Shown piece by piece: positions 8,821-15,152 of a stretch of DNA of 27,580 nt. The number at the start of each line of letters is the position of its first letter. The first letter of the stretch is position 1. The notes beneath the pieces were generated by a model. That model saw nothing but the letters and a program-made list of their open reading frames with translations, had not been told where the DNA came from and searched no databases. The translations under genes were made by a program, and so were the position numbers. This stretch comes from an uncultured Collinsella sp. (lineage in GTDB: Bacteria > Actinomycetota > Coriobacteriia > Coriobacteriales > Coriobacteriaceae), in contig CATZKS010000012.1 in the NCBI GenBank assembly GCA_958421035.1, forward strand, positions 1 through 27,580, given 5' to 3'.

Positions 8821-8851
8821 CCCTGCAATACGGGTGTATTGCAGGGGTTTT
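8821..8851. terminator. 11-bp perfect palindromic hairpin in the divergent intergenic region
   Basis: CCCTGCAATAC (8821-8831) and GTATTGCAGGG (8836-8846) pair perfectly around a 4-nt loop and are followed on the plus strand by GTTTT. It looks like an intrinsic terminator read rightwards, yet no plus-strand gene ends here. It lies between the minus-strand hydrogenlyase operon and the plus-strand toxin-antitoxin genes. It may insulate against antisense transcription or act as an operator for the operon to its left. Confidence 0.5.
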
Positions 8852-8975
8852 GGCAGGTTGGAATTATTCTCTAGAAGCTATAAAGGTGAGTGTATTACAT
8901 GCGTACACCTCTGAGATTTTTACGCGCTCTCATTTTGAATGTACTACGCTTGTATTCAAGTTAATGGTTATTTAC

Positions 8976-9003
8976 TTGAGCGAAATAAAGTAATAGTTAT
9001 AAG
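8976..9003 (+). promoter_or_regulatory. Possible promoter of the toxin-antitoxin operon
   Basis: TTGAGC (8976-8981) and TATAAG (8998-9003) are separated by 16 nt in an AT-rich stretch upstream of the antitoxin gene. The -10-like box lies inside the first of two tandem 20-bp repeats, an arrangement expected for an autoregulated antitoxin promoter. The rest of the gap 8642-9089 holds the hairpins described above. It also holds two loosely similar motifs beginning TGTATTAC (8891) and TGTACTAC (8940), which may be further binding sites. Confidence 0.4.
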
Positions 9004-9029
9004 ATACTCGTAATAGTTATAAGATGCTC
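8990..9029. repeat. Two tandem 20-bp direct repeats, probable operator
   Basis: GTAATAGTTATAAGATACTC (8990-9009) is followed immediately by a second copy (9010-9029) that differs only by A to G at the fourth base from the end. They end 60 nt before the antitoxin start. A 20-bp period is about two helical turns, so two DNA-binding dimers could sit on one face. Ribbon-helix-helix antitoxins typically bind such repeated sites. The repeats are seen directly; the operator role is inferred. Confidence 0.65.
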
Positions 9030-9089
9030 AGATATCGGCACGTGCCGCATTTGACCGACTCTATTGCACGCTCATTAAGGGGGCCAGTG

Positions 9090-9413
9090 ATGTCATCGAC
9101 GCAAAAACGAGCCATCCTGCAGGTGCGCATTCGCGAAGAGGACAAACAGCATGCCGAGCGCCTCTACGACGCCATGGGCACATCGCTCGCCGAGGCTGTC
9201 CGCCTTTTTGTCGCGCAGAGCATTTTGATGCGCAAGCTTCCCTTTCAGCCGGTCGCCGTGCGCTCAAAGGACGGCACCGCCGCCTATGGATCGCTCAAAG
9301 CATACGGAGATCCCAATCGCCGCTCCGAGGAGCGCAATGCCTGGATTGAGTACCTTGCTACAAAAAGCGACGATTCGATTTTGGGTCCCGAGGAAGTAGA
9401 TATCCATGAGTAG
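9090..9413 (+). CDS. RelB/DinJ-type ribbon-helix-helix antitoxin
   Basis: A 107-aa protein. Residues about 6-50 (ILQVRIREEDKQHAERLYDA, then MGTSLAEAVRLFVAQSI and LPFQP) match the RelB/DinJ ribbon-helix-helix pattern: an N-terminal DNA-contacting strand followed by two helices. The C-terminal half would wrap the toxin. The ATG at 9090 is chosen because an AAGGGGG site lies about 8 nt upstream; an in-frame ATG at 9024 has no such site. The last 8 nt overlap the start of the PIN gene (9406), the usual coupling in a type II toxin-antitoxin operon. Probably autoregulated through the tandem repeats at 8990-9029. Confidence 0.8.
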   Translation: MSSTQKRAILQVRIREEDKQHAERLYDAMGTSLAEAVRLFVAQSILMRKLPFQPVAVRSKDGTAAYGSLKAYGDPNRRSEERNAWIEYLATKSDDSILGPEEVDIHE

Positions 9414-9882
9414 CACCATCATCGACGAGACCGTCATCCTACGCTACCTGCTTGACGACGACGAAGTTCTGTCACCGCGTGCTGCCAAGGTCATCGCCAC
9501 GCGCACCGCTCGCGTCTACCCCGAAATCATCACACGCGTCGTGGTCACGCTGCGCGACGTCTATAAGGTTCCCCGCGTTGAGATTGCTGCGGCCTTGAAA
9601 AGGCTGCTCGATGACGTCATGGTCGACGAGCCCACCGTTGTAGCCCTTGCCGTCAAACTCTTTGGCAAGACCCATATGGACTTTACCGACTGCCTCCTCG
9701 CAGCCCGAACCGCCATCTACAACGATGATGTCGTGAGCTTTGGCAAGCCCATCGTCCAAGGCATGATCGATTACCGTCGCAAGCGCCAAACCGCAGCCGA
9801 AGCTCGCGACCGCGTCGCCGAAGCCCGCAGCCGAAGCACCGACTCCACCATCGACAAGCTCCGCCACCAATCCCGCCACTAA
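9406..9882 (+). CDS. PIN-domain protein, putative VapC-like toxin with altered active site
   Basis: A 158-aa protein. Residues 1-120 fit the PIN ribonuclease fold: IIDETVILRYLLDDD at the start, then PEIITRVVVTLRDVYKV, MDFTDCLLAARTA and VVSFGKPI. By eye, the first Asp (D7) and the D92/D95 pair are present. The second acidic residue appears replaced by R44, and the last Asp of the usual TFD motif is G113. If correct, metal binding would be weakened. The tail after residue 125 is rich in Ala, Arg and Ser and unlike the fold. It overlaps the antitoxin gene by 8 nt. A PIN toxin paired with a RelB/DinJ-like antitoxin is not the commonest combination. Confidence 0.75.
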   Translation: MSSTIIDETVILRYLLDDDEVLSPRAAKVIATRTARVYPEIITRVVVTLRDVYKVPRVEIAAALKRLLDDVMVDEPTVVALAVKLFGKTHMDFTDCLLAARTAIYNDDVVSFGKPIVQGMIDYRRKRQTAAEARDRVAEARSRSTDSTIDKLRHQSRH

Positions 9883-9926
9883 CCGACAGGCAACGGCATC
9901 GCCCGCCACTCAGCCCCATCCCCTCC

Positions 9927-9997
9927 TAAGTTGCGGTGAAATACGGACTGTTTCATGCCTTTAAAGGCCTCAACAGTCCGCATTTCACCGCAACTTA
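9927..9997. repeat. Palindromic repeat element, copy 1
   Basis: Two 26-bp arms, 9927-9952 and 9972-9997, are inverted complements with a single mismatch. Each contains AGTTGCGGTGAAAT and CGGACTG. The loop region contains GCCTTTAAAGGC, giving a second small stem. A second copy with the same arm sequence lies at 11212-11278. It carries no coding sequence and resembles a non-autonomous interspersed palindromic element (REP- or MITE-like). It sits between the PIN gene stop and the convergent gene at 10021, where it could also act as a bidirectional terminator. Confidence 0.8.
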
Positions 9998-10020
9998 TTG
10001 AAGGTTGGCTGCAAATGATT

Positions 10021-11025
10021 TCAATATCGGGAGTCGGCGTAGGGTTTTGTTGTCGGAATGCCGCAACCGCGCATCATAGCGCCAAACTCTTCGACATCAT
10101 ATGTGTCCGAGAGTTTGAAATGAATGACGTTATGACCCATGGCGCGCAAGTTCGCATCGCGCAATAAGGCGGCTCGATAGGTTTTTGCCGCAGCATGTTC
10201 CAAATCTTTTTGAGTTTCGTCCTCAAACTTACCCAAACCATGAAGCTCTGCCAACATCCATGACCCATCTGGCATCTGCCAACCATAATCTGCCAGATAA
10301 TAGCCGGCGCTTCCTGGCCGAGCAATCTCAACCTGAAGCTCAGGCGCAGCGACGCCAGCAAGGATCATTGCCGCTCGCGCCTCGGACTCTCCCCCGTTAT
10401 CCGACCTTCCGTCCATATACTCGAACACGCCAAACGCACGGGAGATGCCATGCAAACCGCGGCAATTGGCCTGCGCATACGCACGCAGCTCCTCGCGGTC
10501 GACATCATACTCGCGAGCCAATCCATCGACGTAGCCAAGCGCATACCGAAATGCACTCGTGCGGGCAATATCGACCACCGTCCGATAGGGGTCTGTCAGC
10601 GTAAACGGGCCGAGCCGCCATACCTCACCCGGGCGCCATCGACGATACTCAACGAACTCATATGTATCGCGCCTGGAAGATCTCGGCAACAACATCTGAA
10701 CGGCATTAAGCAGCGAGTAAGCGGAGCCGATACCGTACAGCAGTGCCGCCGTTGAACCGCAGAAAATGGCATCCGGCTCGACGGCCGCAATAGCAGATGC
10801 AAGCTGGAAAATGCGGGCTTCCACGTCAAGGTGGTTCCAATAAACAGGATCGGCGTACACATGGTTATAGAGTCGAATTAAAAGTTCTTCTTGCATAAGC
10901 TCACGCGCGCGCCGCTCATCCCAAGGATCAATCGTTATCAATAGCTGCTCGTCATGATGAATCCCGAGAGTGGAAAACAGCATCTTGGCATATGACTGCG
11001 GAAAATGTTTGCCTTTATCGAGCAT
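10021..11025 (-). CDS. AbiEi-like protein with DUF559/Vsr-like C-terminal domain
   Basis: A 334-aa protein of uncertain function. Residues about 85-170 (CGSTAALLYG, then LGPFTLTDPYRTVVDIAR and ALGYVDGLARE) resemble the middle domain of AbiEi-type abortive-infection antitoxins. Residues about 212-305 resemble DUF559 endonuclease-like domains of the PD-(D/E)XK fold: ESEAR around 213, D246 in YLADYGW, E260 in AELHG, then LLRDANLRAMGHNVIHF. The usual ExK/EYDG triad is here ELHG, so catalysis is uncertain. The ATG at 11023-11025 follows a GGGGG site; the upstream in-frame TTG is too close to it. The gene sits alone between two palindromic repeats, opposite in direction to the toxin-antitoxin pair, suggesting a defence or accessory cassette. 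Confidence 0.6.
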   Translation of the reverse strand: MLDKGKHFPQSYAKMLFSTLGIHHDEQLLITIDPWDERRARELMQEELLIRLYNHVYADPVYWNHLDVEARIFQLASAIAAVEPDAIFCGSTAALLYGIGSAYSLLNAVQMLLPRSSRRDTYEFVEYRRWRPGEVWRLGPFTLTDPYRTVVDIARTSAFRYALGYVDGLAREYDVDREELRAYAQANCRGLHGISRAFGVFEYMDGRSDNGGESEARAAMILAGVAAPELQVEIARPGSAGYYLADYGWQMPDGSWMLAELHGLGKFEDETQKDLEHAAAKTYRAALLRDANLRAMGHNVIHFKLSDTYDVEEFGAMMRGCGIPTTKPYADSRY

Positions 11026-11211
11026 GGCCAACCCCCATAACCATCACGGCGGAGAGAATACCATTACGCTATCGCATGCTTCCGTCCGCAGGCCTTGCCA
11101 AAAGCTGACCAAAAGCTTGACGTCGCAGGTCAAGGCTTCAAAAAATATTTCCACTCTCGGTAGACGGTCGCTACGACCCTCCCAACGGCATCAAAATCCA
11201 ACCTTACAAAT
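11026..11211. other. Intergenic stretch upstream of the AbiEi-like gene, no gene seen
   Basis: Together with the repeat and terminator that follow, this is the 349-base gap 11026-11374. The only structures noted here are a weak inverted repeat CTTGAC (11116-11121) with GTCAAG (11129-11134), and the nonamer CCAAAAGCT occurring twice between 11098 and 11117. No convincing promoter or reading frame was found. Confidence 0.4.
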
Positions 11212-11278
11212 AGTTGCGGTGAAATACGGACTACATGGGCCATAAAAGCCGAAAAACAGTCCGTATTTCACCGCAACT
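11212..11278. repeat. Palindromic repeat element, copy 2
   Basis: Arms at 11212-11232 and 11258-11278 are perfect 21-bp inverted complements with the same core as copy 1 (AGTTGCGGTGAAATACGGAC). The loop differs in sequence but again allows a small GGC/GCC stem, so structure is kept better than loop sequence. With copy 1 at 9927-9997 it brackets the AbiEi-like gene at a distance of about 1.3 kb. Confidence 0.8.
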
Positions 11279-11324
11279 TAGGTGGGGCGTGGGGCGGCAT
11301 CGATTCCCGTCACCCGTACACTTA

Positions 11325-11360
11325 CGAAAACGGCTCTGAGTCCCAAAAGGAACCAGAGCC
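11325..11360 (-). terminator. Intrinsic terminator of the tRNA operon
   Basis: On the minus strand GGCTCTG (11360-11354) pairs with CAGAGCC (11338-11332), with an inner CC/GG pair in the loop. It is followed by GTTTTCG (11331-11325). It lies 14 nt after the 3' end of tRNA-Gly. Confidence 0.8.
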
Positions 11361-11374
11361 ATTCATCTATCCTA

Positions 11375-11448
11375 TGGAGCGGGCGACGGGAATCGAACCC
11401 GCGTCATCAGCTTGGAAGGCTGGGGTTCTACCATTGAACTACGCCCGC
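11375..11448 (-). tRNA. tRNA-Gly (anticodon TCC)
   Basis: A full cloverleaf on the minus strand. The acceptor stem is GCGGGCG (from 11448) with CGCCCGC (11385-11379), discriminator T and an encoded CCA at 11377-11375. The T arm is GCGGGTTCGATTCCCGT. The anticodon TCC is at plus-strand bases 11414-11416. It is 6 nt downstream of tRNA-Pro and shares its transcript. Confidence 0.97.
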
Positions 11449-11454
11449 AAGATA

Positions 11455-11531
11455 TGGTCGGGACGACAGGATTTGAACCTGCGACATCCTGCTCCCAAAG
11501 CAGGCGCGCTACCAAACTGCGCCACGTCCCG
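11455..11531 (-). tRNA. tRNA-Pro (anticodon TGG)
   Basis: A full cloverleaf on the minus strand. The acceptor stem is CGGGACG (from 11531) with CGTCCCG, discriminator A and an encoded CCA at 11457-11455. The T arm contains GGTTCAAATCC. The anticodon loop TTTGGGA gives TGG at plus-strand bases 11495-11497. It is the first gene of a two-tRNA operon. Confidence 0.97.
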
Positions 11532-11582
11532 AAGGTGTTGAGCAGCTAAGGTCTAAACCTTGCGTGTCCCAAAGCGAAGGAA

Positions 11583-11611
11583 ATTATAGGGGAGACTCCC
11601 CGCCTGTGCAA
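11583..11611 (-). promoter_or_regulatory. Promoter of the tRNA-Pro/tRNA-Gly operon
   Basis: On the minus strand, -35 TTGCAC (11611-11606) and -10 TATAAT (11588-11583) are separated by exactly 17 nt, about 50 nt upstream of tRNA-Pro. The spacer contains GGGGA/TCCCC, which with the following T-rich bases might also serve as the end of the brnQ transcript. Confidence 0.8.
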
Positions 11612-11622
11612 GCGCAGAAACC

Positions 11623-12981
11623 CTAGCTCCTCGAATGTGCGACAAACTGGCTATGAACCAGACCGATCACAAACGCCACCACAGCAACCGGTGCCCACGC
11701 AGCACCGATATCTGCCAGCGGTAATGCATCGAACGGCAGCCACACGCCCGCAAAGAACGCGTCGCGGACCGAAGTGATTACGCTCTGCACCGCGACAACG
11801 CCGCCGACCCAGACCCACACCTGCGGATGTGCGTCGCAAAAGCCGTGAACCAGGCCCATAAGTACCAGCACGATGGCAACGGGGTACAGGGCATTGAGCA
11901 TGGGCACCGAGAACATGAGGATCACGTCGAGGCCCACGTTGGAGAGCACGCACGAAAACGCTGCGAACACAAAGGCGAGAATCGCAAAGGGACAGCGCAT
12001 GGCCTCCTCGGAGGCCTCCGCTCCCCCTTTAACCACATACGTCTCGCAGAAGTAACGCGAGCAGCAGCTGATAAGGCCAATGCACACGTTCATGCAGGCA
12101 AGGAAGAAGATGGCGAAGACCACAACCGTGCCGGCAAGACCAAAGTGCATGGAGGCAGAGTGGGCAAGGATGGCGGCGCCGTTGGTGGCATCGGGCATCA
12201 CGGTGCTGAGCTGCGTGCCGGCAAGCGCCAGGCCGCAGTAGATGATGGTCATGAGCACGCCGGCGATCACACCCGAACGCGAGATCTCAAAGGCCACGCG
12301 CCTATCGTCGGTAACGCCGAGCTCATGGATGGTCTCGGCGATGATGATGCCAAAGGCGAGCGACGCGAGCAGGTCCATGGTCTGGTAGCCAGTCAAAAAG
12401 CCCTGCACGGCAGCACCGGCATTGTAGGGAGCCTGCGGCGCGGCAGCGGGACCCAACGGCGAGACCACGGCGGCACCCACGACCAACACGATGAGCGCAA
12501 TGAGCGCGGGGCCCGTAATGCGGCCGAGCACGCGCGTGATGACGCCCGGACGCAGTGTGAGCGCAAACGCGACCACGAAGAACCCGATGGCAAACACCAG
12601 GCGAGCCGTGCCGAGCGAGACGCCCTCGGGCAGCAGCGGCACCAGCATCTCGAAGGCCGTGGAGCTCGTGCGCGGAATAGCCAGGCACGGGCCGATGGCC
12701 AGATACACCGCCGCGACAAAGAACTCACCGAACTTGGGGTGCACGCGGCCGGCAAGCTCGCGCGCCGTTCCGGCAAGCGCCACGGCGATAAAGCCCATGA
12801 CGGGCAGGCCGATGGCGGCGATGAGAAAGCCGAGCATGGCGACCGGCGTGGCAGAGCCTGCCTGCAGCGCCAGCAGTGGCGGAATAATGAGGTTGCCGGC
12901 GCCAAAGAGCATCGAGAACAGGGCGATGCCGACGGTAACGACATGGCCGGAGCGCAGACCGCGCGGAGCGGATGAGGCCAT
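11623..12981 (-). CDS. brnQ: Branched-chain amino acid:cation symporter BrnQ
   Basis: A 452-aa integral membrane protein of the LIVCS family (E. coli BrnQ is about 440 aa), importing Leu, Ile and Val with Na+ or H+. The N-terminal signature FSMLFGAGNLIIPPLLALQAG is at about residues 20-40. About twelve hydrophobic segments follow, and IPRTSSTAFEMLVPLLPEG around residue 100 is typical. The ATG at 12979-12981 is chosen; an in-frame GTG two codons earlier overlaps the weak AAAGG site. It follows the selenium operon but is separated from it by a strong terminator, so it is probably an independent gene. A TATACT box at 13042-13037 may belong to its promoter. Confidence 0.92.
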   Translation of the reverse strand: MASSAPRGLRSGHVVTVGIALFSMLFGAGNLIIPPLLALQAGSATPVAMLGFLIAAIGLPVMGFIAVALAGTARELAGRVHPKFGEFFVAAVYLAIGPCLAIPRTSSTAFEMLVPLLPEGVSLGTARLVFAIGFFVVAFALTLRPGVITRVLGRITGPALIALIVLVVGAAVVSPLGPAAAPQAPYNAGAAVQGFLTGYQTMDLLASLAFGIIIAETIHELGVTDDRRVAFEISRSGVIAGVLMTIIYCGLALAGTQLSTVMPDATNGAAILAHSASMHFGLAGTVVVFAIFFLACMNVCIGLISCCSRYFCETYVVKGGAEASEEAMRCPFAILAFVFAAFSCVLSNVGLDVILMFSVPMLNALYPVAIVLVLMGLVHGFCDAHPQVWVWVGGVVAVQSVITSVRDAFFAGVWLPFDALPLADIGAAWAPVAVVAFVIGLVHSQFVAHSRS

Positions 12982-13000
12982 AGGCACACCTTTCAGGTCG

Positions 13001-13034
13001 AAACAAAAACGGGACGGGCAAAATACCCGTCCCG
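13001..13034 (-). terminator. Intrinsic terminator of the selenium operon
   Basis: On the minus strand CGGGACGGG (13034-13026) pairs perfectly with CCCGTCCCG (13018-13010) around TATTTTG, followed by TTTTTGTTT (13009-13001). It begins 24 nt after the stop of the cysteine-desulfurase-like gene and only 29 nt before brnQ. Confidence 0.9.
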
Positions 13035-13057
13035 CAAGTATAAACGGTCTAGCAGCT

Positions 13058-14197
13058 TTAGCAGGCTAAATCGCGCAAAGCGTCGATCGCGGTGTCGACT
13101 TCTTCGGCCGTGTTGAAGTAACCAAACGAGAAGCGAACCACGCCCTGGCGCTCGGTTCCCAGCGCGCGGTGCATGAGCGGAGCGCAATGGGCGCCGGGGC
13201 GCGTCGCAATCCCCCACCCTTGCATGAGCGCGTCCGAGATCTCGGCAGAGTCGATATCACCCACGTTGAGTGAGACGATCGCCGAGCGCACGGGCTGGTC
13301 AAACGCACCGTAGAGCGCAATGCCGGGGATTTCGCGAACACCGGCGAGGAAGCGCTCAGCCAGCGCGCGTTCGCGAGCTGCAATCGTCTCCACCCCGCCC
13401 TGGGCCTCGATAAAGTCGAGACCAGCGGAAAGGCCCGCGATGCCATGGCCGTTGAGCGTGCCTGCCTCAAGGCGCGTGGGCCACTCAAGCGGCTGCAGCG
13501 CATCGAAGCTGTGCACGCCCGTGCCGCCCATGGCCCACGGAGCCACGTCAATGCCCTCCGCCACGGCCAGGCCGCCGGTCCCCTGCGGACCCATGAGCCC
13601 CTTGTGGCCGGTAAAGCACACCACGTCGAGCCCCATGGCGCGCATATCGATATGCGCCGTGCCGGCAGACTGTGAGGCATCGACGATCGCAAGCGCGCCG
13701 ACCGCATGGGCCATGGCAGCTACGCGTGCAATGTCGACCGCGTTGCCGGTCACATTGGAGGCGTGCGTCACCACCACGGCACGCGTACCGGGCGTGACCA
13801 ACCGCTCGAGCTCGTCGTAGTCGAGCACGCCGCTCGCATCGCAACCCGCATGCTCAACTGTCACACCCTGCTCCGTCGCCAAGCGATTAAGCGGACGTAG
13901 CACAGAGTTGTGCTCGAGCACCGTCGTGACCACACGGTCGCCGGGGCGCACCACGCCATTGATGGCGGTGTTGAGCGCCGCCGTAGAGTTGGGCGTAAAG
14001 CACACATGGTCCGCCCTCGGGCAACCAAAAAGGCGCGCGAGCTTAGCGCGACAGCCGTGGATGGTACGCGCCGCGTCGAGCGCACCCGACGTGGCGCCGC
14101 GCCCGGCATTGCCGAGCGAGCACATCGCCTGCGTCACGGCATCGATGACCGTCTGCGGCTTGTGCATGGTCGTCGCCGCGTTATCCAGGTAGATCAT
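13058..14197 (-). CDS. Cysteine desulfurase-like PLP enzyme of the selenium operon (EF2568 type)
   Basis: A 379-aa class V aminotransferase-fold enzyme. It begins IYLDNAATT and has an active-site His in LEHNS (H96), the PLP-binding Lys in FTGHKGLMGPQGTGG (K199) and the catalytic Cys in RPGAHCAPLMH (C338). These match cysteine desulfurases and selenocysteine lyases. The subfamily typified by E. faecalis EF2568 (TIGR01977) is known to occur beside selD in selenium loci. A likely role is delivering selenium, or sulfur by exchange, from (seleno)cysteine to the DUF3343/YedF carriers and SelD. The ATG at 14195-14197 overlaps the DUF3343 stop as TGATG, with GGGAGGT upstream. It is the last gene before the terminator. 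Confidence 0.88.
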   Translation of the reverse strand: MIYLDNAATTMHKPQTVIDAVTQAMCSLGNAGRGATSGALDAARTIHGCRAKLARLFGCPRADHVCFTPNSTAALNTAINGVVRPGDRVVTTVLEHNSVLRPLNRLATEQGVTVEHAGCDASGVLDYDELERLVTPGTRAVVVTHASNVTGNAVDIARVAAMAHAVGALAIVDASQSAGTAHIDMRAMGLDVVCFTGHKGLMGPQGTGGLAVAEGIDVAPWAMGGTGVHSFDALQPLEWPTRLEAGTLNGHGIAGLSAGLDFIEAQGGVETIAARERALAERFLAGVREIPGIALYGAFDQPVRSAIVSLNVGDIDSAEISDALMQGWGIATRPGAHCAPLMHRALGTERQGVVRFSFGYFNTAEEVDTAIDALRDLAC

Positions 14198-14445
14198 CAC
14201 ACGACCTCCCACATATCAATCACGGTAAAGCCCTCGGTGGAGACGCCCGCCGCGGCAAGCTCGCCGCGCAGCAGGTCCTCATCGGCAGGCAACGCCTTCC
14301 ACGCCAGACCGCAGCCGGCAGCGACCTCCCCGGGCACGGGAATCGTTCGCCCGGGAAGGCCGCGCTCGATGCACAGGGACTCGCAGCCCATGGCGGCCGC
14401 CGTGGTGGGAAACGTGATGACAAGCGCCGGGCGCTTCTCCCTCAT
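14197..14445 (-). CDS. DUF3343 protein, putative Se/S carrier
   Basis: An 82-aa protein matching the DUF3343 family, which has been described as a putative Se/S carrier. A beta strand (ALVITFPTTAAAM) is followed by CESLC (C21, C25) and the family signature PGRTIPVPGEVAAGCGLAWK with C45. The Cys residues could hold a persulfide or perselenide, but no activity is proven for the family. The ATG at 14443-14445 has TTGGAG five nt upstream; an in-frame GTG at 14463 lacks a site. It lies 19 nt after yedF and overlaps the next gene by one base, so the three proteins are likely made together. Confidence 0.82.
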   Translation of the reverse strand: MREKRPALVITFPTTAAAMGCESLCIERGLPGRTIPVPGEVAAGCGLAWKALPADEDLLRGELAAAGVSTEGFTVIDMWEVV

Positions 14446-14464
14446 GGCAACTCCAACCAACACG

Positions 14465-15091
14465 CTACGGGCGCACGACGCGCACGGCCTGCTCCATCTT
14501 CTCCACGATCACGTACATGTTGGTGACCTCGCCCACCGCAAGCTGGTCTTTAATGCCATAGTGGTCCAGGCAGGTACCACAGGTAAGGATCTCGACACCC
14601 TGCTCGGCCAGGCCCTTCAGGTCGTCGAGCACCGGAGAACCCTCTACGGTGAGCTTGGCGCCGCCGTTGTAGAACAGCATGGTTGTGGGCAGCTCCTCCT
14701 GCTGCGTCACGGCAAAGATGAAGGCCTTCATGAGCTTGTGGCCCAGCTCGTCGTCGCCGCGGCCCATGCAGTCGGTGTAGACGGAAATGACGAGCTTGCC
14801 CTTGCCGGCGCTGGCATCACAGAAGGCAGCGCCATCCTGCTCGGGATCAGCCACGACAACGGCGTCAGAGGTCGCCACGGTCACGTGCCACTCGGCGTCA
14901 GAAACCTTCTCGACCGAGGCCGTGCAGCCCTTCTCCTGCGCCATCTTGGAGATGTTCTTGACGGCGGTCTCGTTATCGACCGAGGTCACGACAACGCCCT
15001 CGCCATCGAGCTGCTTCAGGGCTTTAAGCGTCTTGACGACGGGCAGCGGGCAGGCATCGCCCATGGCATTGACTTCAATTTTGGTAGACAT
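14465..15091 (-). CDS. yedF: Selenium metabolism protein YedF (TusA-like plus DsrE-like domains)
   Basis: A 208-aa protein. Residues 4-75 form a TusA/SirA-like domain with the conserved GDACPLP motif (C14), the site at which TusA proteins carry a persulfide. Residues about 98-208 are the DsrE-like half that defines the YedF family, with a CGTCLDHYG motif (C171, C174). Such two-domain proteins are associated with selenium use and are thought to carry reactive Se or S. The ATG at 15089-15091 has GAAAGGAA upstream; the frame stays open far upstream across selD on another frame, but that part is not coding. It lies 61 nt after selD, with a small hairpin in the gap. Confidence 0.9.
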   Translation of the reverse strand: MSTKIEVNAMGDACPLPVVKTLKALKQLDGEGVVVTSVDNETAVKNISKMAQEKGCTASVEKVSDAEWHVTVATSDAVVVADPEQDGAAFCDASAGKGKLVISVYTDCMGRGDDELGHKLMKAFIFAVTQQEELPTTMLFYNGGAKLTVEGSPVLDDLKGLAEQGVEILTCGTCLDHYGIKDQLAVGEVTNMYVIVEKMEQAVRVVRP

Positions 15092-15112
15092 AGCAAATTC
15101 CTTTCGAAAGAA

Positions 15113-15128
15113 CCGTTCTAGAGAACGG
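15113..15128 (-). terminator. Small intercistronic hairpin between selD and yedF
   Basis: On the minus strand CCGTTC (15128-15123) and GAACGG (15118-15113) pair around a 4-nt loop, followed by TTCTTT. The stem is short (6 bp), so partial termination or message stabilisation is more likely than a true operon end. The downstream genes continue without an obvious new promoter. Confidence 0.45.
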
Positions 15129-15152
15129 CAAACAGTTACATAAACGTGCGCG

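Noticed and set aside
8642..8860. Molybdenum cofactor riboswitch upstream of the formate dehydrogenase operon
   Set aside because: The leader is structured and the context fits, but I cannot find the conserved Moco RNA segments as I know them. A covariance-model search would decide.
9927..11278. CRISPR array or insertion sequence
   Set aside because: Only two palindromic copies 1.3 kb apart, no spacers, no cas genes, no transposase and no target-site duplication seen.
12982..13057. brnQ as a member of the selenium operon
   Set aside because: A near-ideal intrinsic terminator (13001-13034) separates them and brnQ has no link to selenium. Some read-through cannot be excluded.
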